Assembly: GCA_023391835.1 (NCBI GenBank)
Contig: JAEWAE010000069.1
Span: 1 to 64,000 of the forward strand
DNA from: Bacillota bacterium
GTDB lineage: Bacteria > Bacillota > Clostridia > Oscillospirales > Ethanoligenentaceae
Direction: 5' to 3'
Length of the DNA: 64,000 nucleotides
Below, one piece after another: positions 33,173 to 42,523 of the stretch (position 1 is the stretch's first letter; each line of letters begins with the position of its first letter). A program made the translations under genes and the position numbers. The notes beneath the pieces are model-generated. The model ran no database searches and had not been told where the DNA came from. It saw nothing but the letters and a program-made list of their open reading frames with translations.

Positions 33173-33877
33173 ATGGAAACACTGACTTTTAAGCTGCCGA
33201 TATTCGAGGGGCCTATCGACACGCTGCTATATCTGATTTCCAAAAATAAGCTTTCCATCACCGACATCCCCATCGCCGAGCTGCTCGACCAGTATCTCGG
33301 CTATCTGCACGGCATGCGGGAGCTGAGCCTGGATATTTCGAGCGAATTCCTCGACATGGCGTCACGGCTGGTGCAGATCAAGACCGCCATGCTCCTGCCC
33401 CGGCCGGAGGAAGAGCCTGACCCCCGGGAAGAGCTGGTGGCGAGCCTGATGGAATATCAGACCTGCAAGACCATGGCCGAGGCGCTGCGTGCCCGCAGCC
33501 TGGGGTTCGACCGTTTTGTGCGGGCGCCGGCCGCGGTGGAAATCGACCCCACCTACCGCCGTCACCACGACCCGGCCGAGCTGCGGGAGGCTTACGCCGC
33601 CATGGAAGGCCGGCTGCGGCGCCGGCAGCCCCCCGAGCCTTCGGAATTCAGCCGTCTGGTGACCGCGCGGGTGGTGTCGGTGGCCTCCCGGGTCATCCAC
33701 GTCATCCGCCGTCTGCTCCGGGGCGGCACCCGCCGGTTTGCGGAGCTTTTCGACGATTCGGGCGACCGCAGCGAGGCGGTGGCGACTTTTCTCGCCGTAC
33801 TGGAACTTGTCAAATCCGGCCGGCTCCGCGTCGAGGACACGGAGCACGGTGAAATTGTCAAAATGGCGGAAAGGTGA
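33173..33877 (+). CDS. scpA: Segregation and condensation protein A
   Basis: 234 residues. The kleisin N-terminus LPIFEGPIDTLLYLI is diagnostic. EFLDMASRLVQIKTAMLLP follows, with a winged-helix C-terminus (SRSEAVATFLAVLELVK-like; here RSEAVATFLAVLELVKSGRL). It bridges SMC heads in the condensin-like complex. scpB follows after 6 nt. Confidence 0.95.
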   Translation: METLTFKLPIFEGPIDTLLYLISKNKLSITDIPIAELLDQYLGYLHGMRELSLDISSEFLDMASRLVQIKTAMLLPRPEEEPDPREELVASLMEYQTCKTMAEALRARSLGFDRFVRAPAAVEIDPTYRRHHDPAELREAYAAMEGRLRRRQPPEPSEFSRLVTARVVSVASRVIHVIRRLLRGGTRRFAELFDDSGDRSEAVATFLAVLELVKSGRLRVEDTEHGEIVKMAER

Positions 33878-33883
33878 CGCAGA

Positions 33884-34405
33884 ATGGAAGTCAAAACCGC
33901 ACAGGCCGCCATGGAGGCCATTCTCTTTGCAAGCGGCGACCCGGTGCCTGCCGAGCGGCTGGCCGCCGTGCTGGCAATCGACCGCAAGACGGTGGACAGA
34001 CTGCTCAAAGTGCTCGAGCAGAAATGGAACAGCGGCGGCGGCATCCGGCTCATCCGCATGGGCGACGCCTGGCAGATGACCACCCGAGAAGAATTCTCCT
34101 CCTATGTGCGCAGTGCGCTGGATATGCGGCGCAACACGCCGCTTTCCCAGGCCGCGATGGAGGTGCTGGCCGTGGTGGCCTACCACCAGCCGGTGACCCG
34201 CGGCTATATCGACGAGGTGCGGGGGGTCGACTGCTCCGGCACGGTCTCTTCCCTGGCGGAAAAGGGCCTCATCGCCGAGTGCGGCCGGCTCGACGTGCCC
34301 GGGCGGCCTATCCTTTACGGCACGACGGCGGATTTCCTGCGCTGTTTCGGCCTGTCGTCGCTCGACGAGCTCCCGCCCATCGCGGAAGCCCAATCGGCCT
34401 CGTGA
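33884..34405 (+). CDS. scpB: Segregation and condensation protein B
   Basis: 173 residues, two winged-helix domains: AAMEAILFASGDPVPAERLA at the N-terminus and LAVVAYHQPVTRGYIDEVRG in the second, ending with GRPILYGTTADFLRCFGL. It binds ScpA within SMC-ScpAB for chromosome organisation and segregation. Confidence 0.95.
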   Translation: MEVKTAQAAMEAILFASGDPVPAERLAAVLAIDRKTVDRLLKVLEQKWNSGGGIRLIRMGDAWQMTTREEFSSYVRSALDMRRNTPLSQAAMEVLAVVAYHQPVTRGYIDEVRGVDCSGTVSSLAEKGLIAECGRLDVPGRPILYGTTADFLRCFGLSSLDELPPIAEAQSAS

Positions 34406-34418
34406 CGGAGGTGGCGTC

Positions 34419-35048
34419 ATGCCCGTGCCGCTGATCGTCGTGGCCGCCGTACTGCTTGTGCTGACGGCGCTGGGGCTGCTGCGGGTACGCCTGACGGCCC
34501 GTTACGACGGGGAACTGCATCTGGCCGTGGGCTACGCGTTCCTTACAATACGGCTCGGCGGTCCTCCCCGCCGGGAAAAGCCCGCAAAAAAGAAAAAGGA
34601 GCCGGAGGAAAAGAAAAAGCCGGATATCCGGCAGTTCCTCAAGCTTTTCCGGCAATTCGCCGGGTCGCTCAAAAGGGCTGCGGCGGCATTCCTGCGCCGG
34701 CTGCGCATCGACCGGCTGGCGGTGGATCTTTCCGTCTGCGGGGGGGACGCCGCCGACACGGCCATTCTCTACGGCGAAGCCTGCGCGGCCGTCTATGGGA
34801 GCCTGGGCGTCATTGCGAGCCTGATCCCCGTGCGGCGGCACGACATCGCCGTCCGCCCGCTGTTTGCGGGGGGCGACAGCCGCATCGAAGCCGAGTGTAT
34901 TCTGAGCATCCGGCTGGGGGCGCTGCTCTGGGCGGCGCTGAGCCAGTCGGTGCTGTTTCTTGTCACGTTTTTGCGCGGCGCCATGGCCGCGAGGAAAACG
35001 GCCGCAGCCGCGGCCGCCAATCAAAAGGAAGGTGTCACACATGAATGA
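34419..35048 (+). CDS. ytfI: DUF2953 membrane protein (YtfI-like)
   Basis: 209 residues. One N-terminal membrane segment (~4-22), then a Lys/Glu/Pro-rich linker (REKPAKKKKEPEEKKKPDIR) and a conserved domain (SVCGGDAADTAILYGEACAA, RPLFAGGDSRIEAECILSIR), with a second hydrophobic stretch near the end. The family lies upstream of ytfJ in spore formers, as here (8-nt overlap), which suggests a sporulation link. Function unknown. Confidence 0.85.
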   Translation: MPVPLIVVAAVLLVLTALGLLRVRLTARYDGELHLAVGYAFLTIRLGGPPRREKPAKKKKEPEEKKKPDIRQFLKLFRQFAGSLKRAAAAFLRRLRIDRLAVDLSVCGGDAADTAILYGEACAAVYGSLGVIASLIPVRRHDIAVRPLFAGGDSRIEAECILSIRLGALLWAALSQSVLFLVTFLRGAMAARKTAAAAAANQKEGVTHE

Positions 35049-35592
35049 GCATCCGATTCAAGGCTTGATGGATACTACGCTCCAGCATATTCGCGAAATG
35101 GTGGACGCCAACACGATCATCGGCGACCAGATCACCACGGGGGACGGCACCGTCATCATCCCCGTTTCCAAAGTTTCGGTGGGTTTCGCCTCGGGCGGCT
35201 CCGATCTGCCCAACAAAATCGACAAGGAATATTTCGGCGGGGGCGGCGGCGCCGGTGCGAGCATCAGCCCCATCGCTTTCATCGTGGTAAACGGCGGGCA
35301 GGTCAAGCTGCTGCAGATTACCCCGAATTCTTCTTCGGCGGATAACGCCATCAGCATGATCCCCGAGCTCATCGACAAGATCACCGGCCTTTTCAGCAAG
35401 GAAAAGAAAAAGGAAAAAGAGAAAAACGGCGCGAAGACGCCCCCGAAGGCAACTCCATGCAGCTGCGCGGCTCCTGCAAAGGACGACGCAGACGACGTGT
35501 CGCCGGAGGATGTTTCCGCCGCGGGCACGCCCGAGGGTGAGGCCGGCGGGCCGAATCCGACCCCTGGCCAGCAACCCGAAGCCACCATCTGA
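35041..35592 (+). CDS. ytfJ: Sporulation protein YtfJ (GerW family)
   Basis: 183 residues. The conserved core is at ~1-120: HPIQGLMDTTLQHIREMVDA, GDGTVIIPVSKVSVGFASGG, and SPIAFIVVNGGQVKLL. The tail is low-complexity, Lys/Glu- then Pro/Ala-rich, with a small CSC motif. In B. subtilis YtfJ is made in the forespore and is needed for SleB-dependent spore cortex lysis during germination. Its start lies 8 nt inside the preceding gene. Confidence 0.93.
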   Translation: MNEHPIQGLMDTTLQHIREMVDANTIIGDQITTGDGTVIIPVSKVSVGFASGGSDLPNKIDKEYFGGGGGAGASISPIAFIVVNGGQVKLLQITPNSSSADNAISMIPELIDKITGLFSKEKKKEKEKNGAKTPPKATPCSCAAPAKDDADDVSPEDVSAAGTPEGEAGGPNPTPGQQPEATI

Positions 35593-35713
35593 CCGCTCCG
35601 GGTAGTCTGACCGCCCGCCCCGCCGCATAGGTATGATATGGCGGGTCCCGGCACCGCCGGGCCCGGTGTATCATCGGCTCCGCCGGAGCGGGGCCGCGCG
35701 GGGTGGTCTTATC

Positions 35714-36829
35714 GTGAAAAAACTGGCGGCTTTTCTCGTTGTGTGGCTGTGTCTTTCCGTGCCGATGACGGCAGGGGCGGTGTCAGCCAGAGCCTGGGCC
35801 GTGGTGGAGCAGTCCTCCGGCCGGCTTGTGGCGGGGTCGAATGTGAGCCGGCGCCTGCCCATGGCGTCGACCACCAAAATCATGACGGCGCTGCTGGCCG
35901 TGGAATCCGGCCGGCTCGACGAAACCATCACCGTGCCGCCCGAGGCCGTCAACGTGGAGGGCACCTCCATGGGTCTGCAGCCGGGGGAAACCATCCCCCT
36001 GCGCGACGTGGTCTACGGCCTGATGCTTGAGTCGGGCAACGACGCGGCCAACACCATCGCCATGACCCTCGACGGCTCGCTGGAAAGCTTTGCTGCCCAC
36101 ATGAACCGCAAAGCCGCCCAGTTGGGGCTTCAGGATACGCATTTTATGAATCCCTCCGGTCTGGACGCTTCGGGGCATTACACCACGGCGCTGGATTTGG
36201 CCCGGCTGGGCGCCATCGCTATGAAAAACACCGATTTCCGCCAGATCGCCGGCACCAAGCGCATCTCGGTCAGTTACGAGGGCAACCCGCACGGCCGCAC
36301 ACTTGTCAATCACAATCGGCTGCTGGGCAGCCTCGACGGCGTCACGGGCATCAAGACCGGCTACACCAAAATGGCGCTGCGGTGCCTGGTGACCAGCGCT
36401 ACGCGGGGCGGCGTGACGCTGGTGGTGGCGACGCTCAACGACCCCAACGACTGGGACGACCACACATCCCTGCTGGCCGACGGCTTCGCCCAGCTGCACC
36501 CGCAGCAGGTGAATGTAAAAGGGCCCGCGGCGCTCAGCGTCGTGGGCGGCACCAGGGCCAAGGTCGCGCTGGAACTGCCTGCCGCTCTCACCGCCGCCCT
36601 GCGGGACGGCGAGACCGCCCGGGCCAAGGTGGAAATCGACCTGCCCCGCTTTGTCTACGCTCCCGTGAGTGTGGGGCAGGAGCTGGGGGAGGCCGTGTGC
36701 CGGGTCGACGGCGTGAAAGTGGCGGCCGCTCCCATCTGTGCGAAGGCGGACGTACCGCTTTCGCCGAAACCCGCGGGCCTTTGGGCCCGGTTTGCAAATT
36801 TCTGGCGGTCGCTCTTCGCCCGCCGCTGA
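35714..36829 (+). CDS. dacF: D-alanyl-D-alanine carboxypeptidase, DacF/DacB type
   Basis: 371 residues with a signal peptide (KKLAAFLVVWLCLSVPMTAG). The penicillin-binding motifs are STTK (within PMASTTKIMT), SGN (LESGNDAAN) and KTG (GIKTGYTK). A C-terminal beta domain of PBP5_C type follows. It trims the terminal D-Ala of peptidoglycan stem peptides. Neighbouring ytfJ suggests the spore-associated DacF paralogue rather than the vegetative DacA; not provable here. The GTG start at 35714 puts the signal peptide at the N-terminus, but its ribosome site is weak. Confidence 0.88.
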   Translation: MKKLAAFLVVWLCLSVPMTAGAVSARAWAVVEQSSGRLVAGSNVSRRLPMASTTKIMTALLAVESGRLDETITVPPEAVNVEGTSMGLQPGETIPLRDVVYGLMLESGNDAANTIAMTLDGSLESFAAHMNRKAAQLGLQDTHFMNPSGLDASGHYTTALDLARLGAIAMKNTDFRQIAGTKRISVSYEGNPHGRTLVNHNRLLGSLDGVTGIKTGYTKMALRCLVTSATRGGVTLVVATLNDPNDWDDHTSLLADGFAQLHPQQVNVKGPAALSVVGGTRAKVALELPAALTAALRDGETARAKVEIDLPRFVYAPVSVGQELGEAVCRVDGVKVAAAPICAKADVPLSPKPAGLWARFANFWRSLFARR

Positions 36830-36859
36830 CATAGCGCAGCAGAAAGGAACGGAACGAAT

Positions 36860-37624
36860 TTGGAAAGCCATAGCGCCAAACATACGCCCGAGCGGCTTCA
36901 GAAATATCTGTCGGAATGCGGAGTCGCTTCCCGCCGCAAGGCCGAGGAACTCATCGCCGCCGGCCGGGTGCAGGTCAACGGGAGGCCGGCCGCCATCGGC
37001 CAGAGCATCGCGCGGGGCAAGGATAAGATCCTGCTCGACGGCAAGCCCGTGCGGGCCCCCCACGCCCGGCTCTATCTCGCACTCAATAAGCCGCGGGGCT
37101 ACGTCACGACGCTCCACGACGAGCTGGGGCGCAAATGCGTCACCGAGCTGCTCCGGTGGGTGCCGGTGCGCGTTTATCCCGTCGGGCGGCTCGACCGGGA
37201 TTCCGAAGGGCTGCTGCTTTTCACCGACGACGGCGAATTCGCAAACTTCATGATGCACCCGCGGCACCATGTGGCGAAAGTATATCATGTGTCGGTGCGC
37301 CCCGGCGTCACCGAGGCGCAGCAGCGCCGGATGGCCGAGGGGATCGAGCTGGACGGCCGCCCCACCGCGCCCGCCGAGGTGCGTCTTTTAAACGGTGACG
37401 CCACCCGCTCGACGCTGGAAGTCACAATTTACGAGGGCCGCAACCGGCAGGTGCGCCGCATGTGCGAAGCACTGGGGCTCGAGGTGGCGCGGCTTGCCCG
37501 CGTGGGGGTGGGGAACTTAAGGCTCGGCTCCCTGCGCCCGGGCGAGTGGCGGGAACTTGCCCCTGCCGAAGTGGGCTCGCTGATGCGGCTGTCGGGCATG
37601 GTCGCCCCGGGGGACGGAGGTTGA
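36860..37624 (+). CDS. rluB: 23S rRNA pseudouridine synthase, RluB family
   Basis: 254 residues. An S4 RNA-binding domain (~8-55: RLQKYLSECGVASRRKAEEL) is followed by the RsuA/RluB catalytic domain with the active-site Asp in GRLDRDSEGLLLFT and the motif EGRNRQVRRMCEALG. It isomerises a uridine in 23S rRNA (position 2605 in the E. coli numbering, if orthologous). TTG start at 36860 after AAAGGAAC. Position after scpB-ytfJ-dacF is conserved in Firmicutes. Confidence 0.93.
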   Translation: MESHSAKHTPERLQKYLSECGVASRRKAEELIAAGRVQVNGRPAAIGQSIARGKDKILLDGKPVRAPHARLYLALNKPRGYVTTLHDELGRKCVTELLRWVPVRVYPVGRLDRDSEGLLLFTDDGEFANFMMHPRHHVAKVYHVSVRPGVTEAQQRRMAEGIELDGRPTAPAEVRLLNGDATRSTLEVTIYEGRNRQVRRMCEALGLEVARLARVGVGNLRLGSLRPGEWRELAPAEVGSLMRLSGMVAPGDGG

Positions 37625-37650
37625 CAATTCCCCCGTAAAACTGATACAAT
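37621..37650 (+). promoter_or_regulatory. Sigma-A promoter of the yicC-remA-gmk-rpoZ-priA operon
   Basis: TTGACA (37621-37626), 18-bp spacer, TACAAT (37645-37650) with TGA directly before the -10. The -35 overlaps the rluB stop codon. A second TATAAT with extended TGG (37658-37666) lies 10 nt on and may be an alternative -10. Confidence 0.75.
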
Positions 37651-37718
37651 AAAAGAATGGTATAATAGGGCGGCAAGCTCCGGCCTGCCGCCGATTTCCG
37701 ACTGAAGAAGGTTTTGGC

Positions 37719-38597
37719 ATGTTGCGGAGTATGACCGGTTACGGCCGCGCCCAGCAAACGGTGGACGGCTATAATATACTGGTCGAGATTAAGTCGGTCA
37801 ACCACCGCTTTTTTGAGTTTTCCGCGCGGGTGCCCCGCCTGTATGGCTATATTGAAGACAAACTCAAGGCGCTGATCCAGACGGAGGTTTCCCGCGGTAA
37901 GCTGGATGTGTTCGTTACAGTGGAGCCGGCGGATGGGGTCGATTCCGGCGTGATGCTTAACGTGCGCACCGCCGCGGGCTACATAGAGGCCCTGCGGGAG
38001 CTTTCCGCCCGGTTTGGGCTGAAAGACGACGTCACGGTGTCGAGCGTGGCCCGGTTTGCGGATGTTTTTACGGTCACCCACCCGCCCGAGGATGAGCAGA
38101 AGGTCTGGAACGCCGTGCTGCCGGTGGCAAAGCGGGCCCTTAACGGGCTGGTGGCCATGCGGTGCGCGGAGGGGCAGAGGCTGTGCGCCGACATACTTGC
38201 CCGCGCCCGGACGATCCGGGAGCTTGTCGCCCGCGTGGAGCACCGCTCCCCCCAAACGGTGGAAGAATACCGCTGCCGGCTCACCGCCCATATGCGGGAA
38301 GTGCTTGCCGACTCGGCGGTGGATGAGAACCGTATCCTTGCCGAAGCGGCCATTTACGCCGACAAGGTCTCGGTCACCGAGGAAACCGTGCGGCTGGGCA
38401 GCCACCTCGCCCAGATGGAAACTATGATCGGCGGCGGGGAAGCCGCCGGGCGCAAGCTGGATTTCCTGATGCAGGAAATGAACCGCGAGGCCAACACCAT
38501 CGGTTCCAAGGCCTGCGACGGGGAAATGGCCGGCATCGTGGTCGACATAAAGGCGGAGCTGGAAAAAATCCGCGAACAGATCCAGAATATCGAATGA
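37719..38597 (+). CDS. yicC: YicC-family endoribonuclease
   Basis: 292 residues. MLRSMTGYGRA and EIKSVNHRFFEFSARVPRL at the N-terminus and GRKLDFLMQEMNREANTIGS at the C-terminus are the family signatures. YicC proteins are now known to be RNases. This gene heads the remA-gmk-rpoZ-priA group, the usual Firmicutes order. Confidence 0.95.
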   Translation: MLRSMTGYGRAQQTVDGYNILVEIKSVNHRFFEFSARVPRLYGYIEDKLKALIQTEVSRGKLDVFVTVEPADGVDSGVMLNVRTAAGYIEALRELSARFGLKDDVTVSSVARFADVFTVTHPPEDEQKVWNAVLPVAKRALNGLVAMRCAEGQRLCADILARARTIRELVARVEHRSPQTVEEYRCRLTAHMREVLADSAVDENRILAEAAIYADKVSVTEETVRLGSHLAQMETMIGGGEAAGRKLDFLMQEMNREANTIGSKACDGEMAGIVVDIKAELEKIREQIQNIE

Positions 38598-38637
38598 CCC
38601 GCCGGACGCGGCATCCTGCGGAAAGACGGAGGAAATT

Positions 38638-38925
38638 ATGAGACTGATCAACATCGGCTTCGGCAACATGGTGTCGGCCAACCGGCTGGTCGCCATTGTC
38701 AGCCCGGAGTCCGCTCCGGTCAAGCGCATCATTCAGGATGCGCGCAAACGGGGTTCGCTCATCGATGCCACCTACGGGCGGCGTACCAGGGCCGTCATCA
38801 TCACCGACAGCGACCACGTGATCCTTTCCGCCGTGCAGCCGGAAACGGTGGCCAACCGTCTTTCCGACCATGACGAGGATGAGGACGAGGCAGACGAGGA
38901 AGAGGGCCTGGATGAAAATGCCTGA
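38638..38925 (+). CDS. remA: RemA family DNA-binding regulator
   Basis: 95 residues. The conserved part RLINIGFGNMVSANRLVAIV, then SPESAPVKRIIQDARKRGSL, then DATYGRRTRAVIITDS matches RemA, a small oligomeric regulator of biofilm-matrix genes in B. subtilis. The last ~20 residues are an acidic tail (DEDEDEADEEE). It overlaps gmk by 14 nt. Confidence 0.93.
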   Translation: MRLINIGFGNMVSANRLVAIVSPESAPVKRIIQDARKRGSLIDATYGRRTRAVIITDSDHVILSAVQPETVANRLSDHDEDEDEADEEEGLDENA

Positions 38926-39517
38926 ACGCGGGCTTTTGATCGTGGTGTCCGGCCCCTCCGGTTCGGGCAAAGGCACCGTGCTGGCCAAGGTTTTCGCCCG
39001 GCGGCAGCGCATTTTCTATTCGGTTTCCGCCACGACCCGGGCGCCGCGGCCCGGCGAGGTGGACGGCAAAAACTATTATTTTCTCACCCGGCAGGAGTTT
39101 GAAAACCGCATCGCCCGCGGCGACATGCTCGAGCATGCGGAGTACTGCCGCAATTATTACGGCACGCCGCGCACCGCGGTGGAAGAGCGGCTCCGTCAGG
39201 GCTGCGACGTAGTGCTGGAAATCGAGCTGCGGGGCGCCATGCAGGTGAAGGCGGCCTGCCCCGACGCGGTGATGATCTTTATCATGCCCCCTTCCCGCGC
39301 GGAGCTGGAGCGGCGGCTGCGGGGCCGCGGCACCGAAAATGAGGAAAAGATCCAAAACCGTCTGCGCACGGCCGACGAAGAGATGGCCAGTGCTTCCCGG
39401 TACGACTACATAGTCGTCAACGCGCAGGTCGCGGAGGCGGCTGATACCATAGACTGCATCATTACGGCGGAAAAACACAGATCGTCACGATTTAACGGGG
39501 GGAACCTGAATGCTTAA
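38912..39517 (+). CDS. gmk: Guanylate kinase
   Basis: 201 residues. P-loop SGPSGSGKGT (13-22), then YSVSATTRAPRPGEVDGKNY binding GMP, with the lid and C-terminal helix intact. It phosphorylates GMP to GDP. The ATG at 38912 lies 5 nt after GGAAGAGGG inside remA, giving translational coupling. rpoZ overlaps its end by 8 nt. Confidence 0.96.
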   Translation: MKMPERGLLIVVSGPSGSGKGTVLAKVFARRQRIFYSVSATTRAPRPGEVDGKNYYFLTRQEFENRIARGDMLEHAEYCRNYYGTPRTAVEERLRQGCDVVLEIELRGAMQVKAACPDAVMIFIMPPSRAELERRLRGRGTENEEKIQNRLRTADEEMASASRYDYIVVNAQVAEAADTIDCIITAEKHRSSRFNGGNLNA

Positions 39518-39809
39518 ACTTTCGGTCAACGACATCGTCAAGCACAACGAAAACTGCTATTCCTTTGTCATCGCGGTGGCCAAGCGCGCGCGTGAGATTT
39601 CCGAGGAAGCGGAGGAAGAGGACGTGCTGCTCGACGAACAGCCGGTGCAGATGGCCGTGAAGGAATTCGTCGAGGGCAAGTTCCATATCCGCGAAGGGTC
39701 GGAGGTCGCATCCAGCGGCGAGGATGCGCCGAGGACCGACGCGGCTGCTCCGAACGCCGATCAAAAGGCCCCGGCCGACGGAGCCGACGATACCGGCGCG
39801 GCGGGCTGA
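39510..39809 (+). CDS. rpoZ: RNA polymerase omega subunit
   Basis: 99 residues. The N-terminal 65 residues (VNDIVKHNENCYSFVIAVAK, then RAREISEEAEEE, then KEFVEGKF) are typical omega. The ~30-residue Asp/Ala-rich tail is extra and looks disordered. Omega aids beta-prime folding and core assembly. gmk-rpoZ-priA order is standard. Confidence 0.92.
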   Translation: MLKLSVNDIVKHNENCYSFVIAVAKRAREISEEAEEEDVLLDEQPVQMAVKEFVEGKFHIREGSEVASSGEDAPRTDAAAPNADQKAPADGADDTGAAG

Positions 39810-39844
39810 CCGGGCCCTGTTTTCCGCAGCGGGAGGGGGACGCG

Positions 39845-42301
39845 ATGACGGAGCAGCCGGGGGCCCTTGTGGCCGTGGAAGGCGTCGCCTATCATTTCGA
39901 CAAACCCTACGGTTACCGCATCCCGGCCGGGATGGCCGAGGCGCAGCCGGGGGCGCGGGTGGTGGTCCCTTTCGGCCGGGGCGACCGTGCCCGGCAGGGC
40001 GTCGTCCTGTCGCTTGTCCCATCCGCGGGGGCCGGTGAAAAGCCGCTGCTGGAACTGCTCGACCCTCGGCCTCTGATACCGTCCGAGCTGCTGGATCTGG
40101 CCCGCTGGATCGCAGCCCGGACGTTCTGCACCCTTTACGAGGCGCTGCGGCTTATGCTTCCGCCCGGGCTGAATGTGGAGCTCGACCGGGAATATGCCGT
40201 CGACGCCTCTCTGCCGGAGGACGCGTTTTCCCTGCTCAGCGGGGATGAGGCCCGGGCGGTGGCGCTGCTGCGCCGCGGGCCGATGACCCGCAGCCGGCTG
40301 CTGCGGCAGCTTGCGCTCGACGCCGACAGCGGCATGCCCGATGAGCTGGTGCGCCGCGGGCTGCTGAAATCCGGCGCGCTGGCCAGGGAGCACGGCGGGG
40401 GCCGGCAGGTGCGGCTTGCCCGACTCGGAGTTTCCCGTTCTCAGGCGGAAGCTTTGCTCGCCGACGGACGCCTGACTCCCAAACAGGGCGCCGTGCTCCG
40501 CACGGTGATGGAACGCGGCGAGCTGGCGCTCAAGGAGATCGCTTATTTTTCCGGCGCGGGCCCAGGCGTGTCGGCGGCCCTAGTCAAAAAGGGCGTGCTG
40601 GAGTTTGTCGAGCGGCGGGTGCTCCCCGAGCGGGAGGCTCCGCCCGCCGGCGGGGAAGAGCCCGCGCCGGAGCTTTCGCCGGCACAGCGGGCGGCCTGCG
40701 ACACGCTTTATGCCCGCTGCCGCGGCGGCGAGCCGGGGGCTACGCTGCTTTACGGCGTGACCGGCAGCGGCAAGACGCTGGTGTTTCTTGAGCTCATCGG
40801 GCGGCTGCGGGCCGACGGGAAGGGCGTCATCGTGCTCGTGCCCGAGATCGCCCTCACGCCCCAGACGGTGCGGCGCTTCACCGCGCGTTTCGGCGCCGAC
40901 GTGGCGGTGCTGCACAGCGGTCTTTCCGACGGGGAGCGGCTGGCGGCATGGCGGCGGGTGCGCGAGGGGCAGGCCCATATCGTGGTGGGTACCCGCTCGG
41001 CGGTATTCGCCCCGGTGCGGAATCTGGGCCTCATCATCCTCGACGAGGAGCAGGAGCACACCTATAAATCCGAGTCGGCGCCGCGCTACCACGCCAGGGA
41101 TGTGGCCCGTTACCGCTGCGCCCACAGCGGAGCCCAGCTGCTGCTTGGCTCCGCCACCCCGGCGGTGGAGACTGCCTACGCCGCCCGCACCGGCCGCTAC
41201 GGCTTGGTGGAGCTGCCGCAGCGTTACGGCGGCGCCCGTCTGCCGCAGGTCATTCTTGTGGATATGAAACAGGAGCTGGCCGCCGGCAACGATTCGCAGG
41301 TGAGCCGCCGGTTGCAGGCGGAGCTGGAGGCCAATACCGCGCGGGGGGAACAGTCCATCCTGCTGCTCAACCGCCGGGGGTACAATACCTTCGTCAGCTG
41401 TGCCGACTGCGGCCATGTGCTTACCTGCCCCAACTGCAGCATTTCGCTGACCTATCACGCCGATAACGGCCGGCTGATGTGCCACTACTGCGGCTACAGC
41501 TCCCCCCCTGTGCAAAGCTGCCCGGTGTGCGGGGGGCATCATCTGCGCTATGCCGGCACCGGCACCCAGCGGGCGGAGGAGACTCTCGCCCGCCTGCTGC
41601 CGGGGGCGCGTATCCTGCGCATGGATACCGACACCACTTCGGCGCGGCAATCCCATGATCGTATCCTGCGGCGCTTTTCAGAGGGGAAATACGACATCCT
41701 TGTGGGCACCCAGATGGTGGCCAAGGGGCTGGATTTCCCCAACGTGACGCTGGTGGGGGTGCTGTCGGCCGACCAGTCGCTCTATCTGGATGATTTCCGT
41801 GCCGGGGAGCGCACTTTTTCGCTGCTTACCCAGGTGGTGGGGCGCTCGGGCCGGGGCAGTCTATCCGGCCGGGCCGTCATCCAGACCTTCACGCCGGAAA
41901 ACGACGTCATCCGTCTGGCGGCAAGGCAGGATTACGACGCCTTTTACCAGGCGGAAATCGAGCTGCGCCGGTCGCTGCTGTATCCGCCCTTCTGCGACAT
42001 ATGCGAGATCGGTTTTTCCGCCCCGCAGGAAAGCCGCGCCCGGGAATTGGCCGGGTGGTTTTACAGCCGCCTGACCGAGGAAGCCGGGCGTCACCCCGAC
42101 ATGCCGCTACGGCTGATGCCCCCCGTCCCGGCGGCCGTGAGCCGTGTGGGCGGGCGGTTCCGTTACAAGATCCTGTTCAAGTGCCGCAACGACAAAGCGC
42201 TGCGTGCCATGGTGGCCGCTCTGCTGCGGGAATGCGGCGCCGACCGCCGCAGCCGTTCCTGCGCCGTCTTTGCCGACATAAACCCTCTTTCCGCCGTCTG
42301 A
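39845..42301 (+). CDS. priA: Primosomal protein N' (PriA), replication restart helicase
   Basis: 818 residues. The N-terminal 3'-DNA-binding domain (VAVEGVAYHFDKPYGYRIP) is followed by a superfamily 2 helicase core with Walker A GVTGSGKT (near 305) and DEEQ box in IILDEEQEHTYKSE (near 400). Eight cysteines of the zinc module are at ~518-561 (CADC, CPNC, CHYC, CPVC), then SADQSLYLDDFRAGERTFSL. It reloads the replisome at collapsed forks. Complete, with no missing motif. Confidence 0.96.
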   Translation: MTEQPGALVAVEGVAYHFDKPYGYRIPAGMAEAQPGARVVVPFGRGDRARQGVVLSLVPSAGAGEKPLLELLDPRPLIPSELLDLARWIAARTFCTLYEALRLMLPPGLNVELDREYAVDASLPEDAFSLLSGDEARAVALLRRGPMTRSRLLRQLALDADSGMPDELVRRGLLKSGALAREHGGGRQVRLARLGVSRSQAEALLADGRLTPKQGAVLRTVMERGELALKEIAYFSGAGPGVSAALVKKGVLEFVERRVLPEREAPPAGGEEPAPELSPAQRAACDTLYARCRGGEPGATLLYGVTGSGKTLVFLELIGRLRADGKGVIVLVPEIALTPQTVRRFTARFGADVAVLHSGLSDGERLAAWRRVREGQAHIVVGTRSAVFAPVRNLGLIILDEEQEHTYKSESAPRYHARDVARYRCAHSGAQLLLGSATPAVETAYAARTGRYGLVELPQRYGGARLPQVILVDMKQELAAGNDSQVSRRLQAELEANTARGEQSILLLNRRGYNTFVSCADCGHVLTCPNCSISLTYHADNGRLMCHYCGYSSPPVQSCPVCGGHHLRYAGTGTQRAEETLARLLPGARILRMDTDTTSARQSHDRILRRFSEGKYDILVGTQMVAKGLDFPNVTLVGVLSADQSLYLDDFRAGERTFSLLTQVVGRSGRGSLSGRAVIQTFTPENDVIRLAARQDYDAFYQAEIELRRSLLYPPFCDICEIGFSAPQESRARELAGWFYSRLTEEAGRHPDMPLRLMPPVPAAVSRVGGRFRYKILFKCRNDKALRAMVAALLRECGADRRSRSCAVFADINPLSAV

Positions 42302-42523
42302 ATGCATGGGGAGACTGCTTGTGTGCAAAACCGCATTTTGTCCCCATGACGCGGGAACTGTACCGCCGGCTTTGCCGCGGGTTTCAGGATGGCCCGAATC
42401 CCTGAATGAAATATTTCCATAAGTATCGCATCACGCCCGGAGCCCTGCGGCCCGCGCGCGGTGGCATCGATTCAATCCGGCGGCCCGCCTGTGCGGCGGG
42501 CCCGGCGAAAGGAAGGAAGCTCT
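42302..42523. other. Gap between priA and def
   Basis: 222 bp without a credible gene. It holds an 8-bp inverted repeat, CATGGGGA (42305-42312) with TCCCCATG (42341-42348), loop 28 nt. No clear promoter seen. Confidence 0.4.
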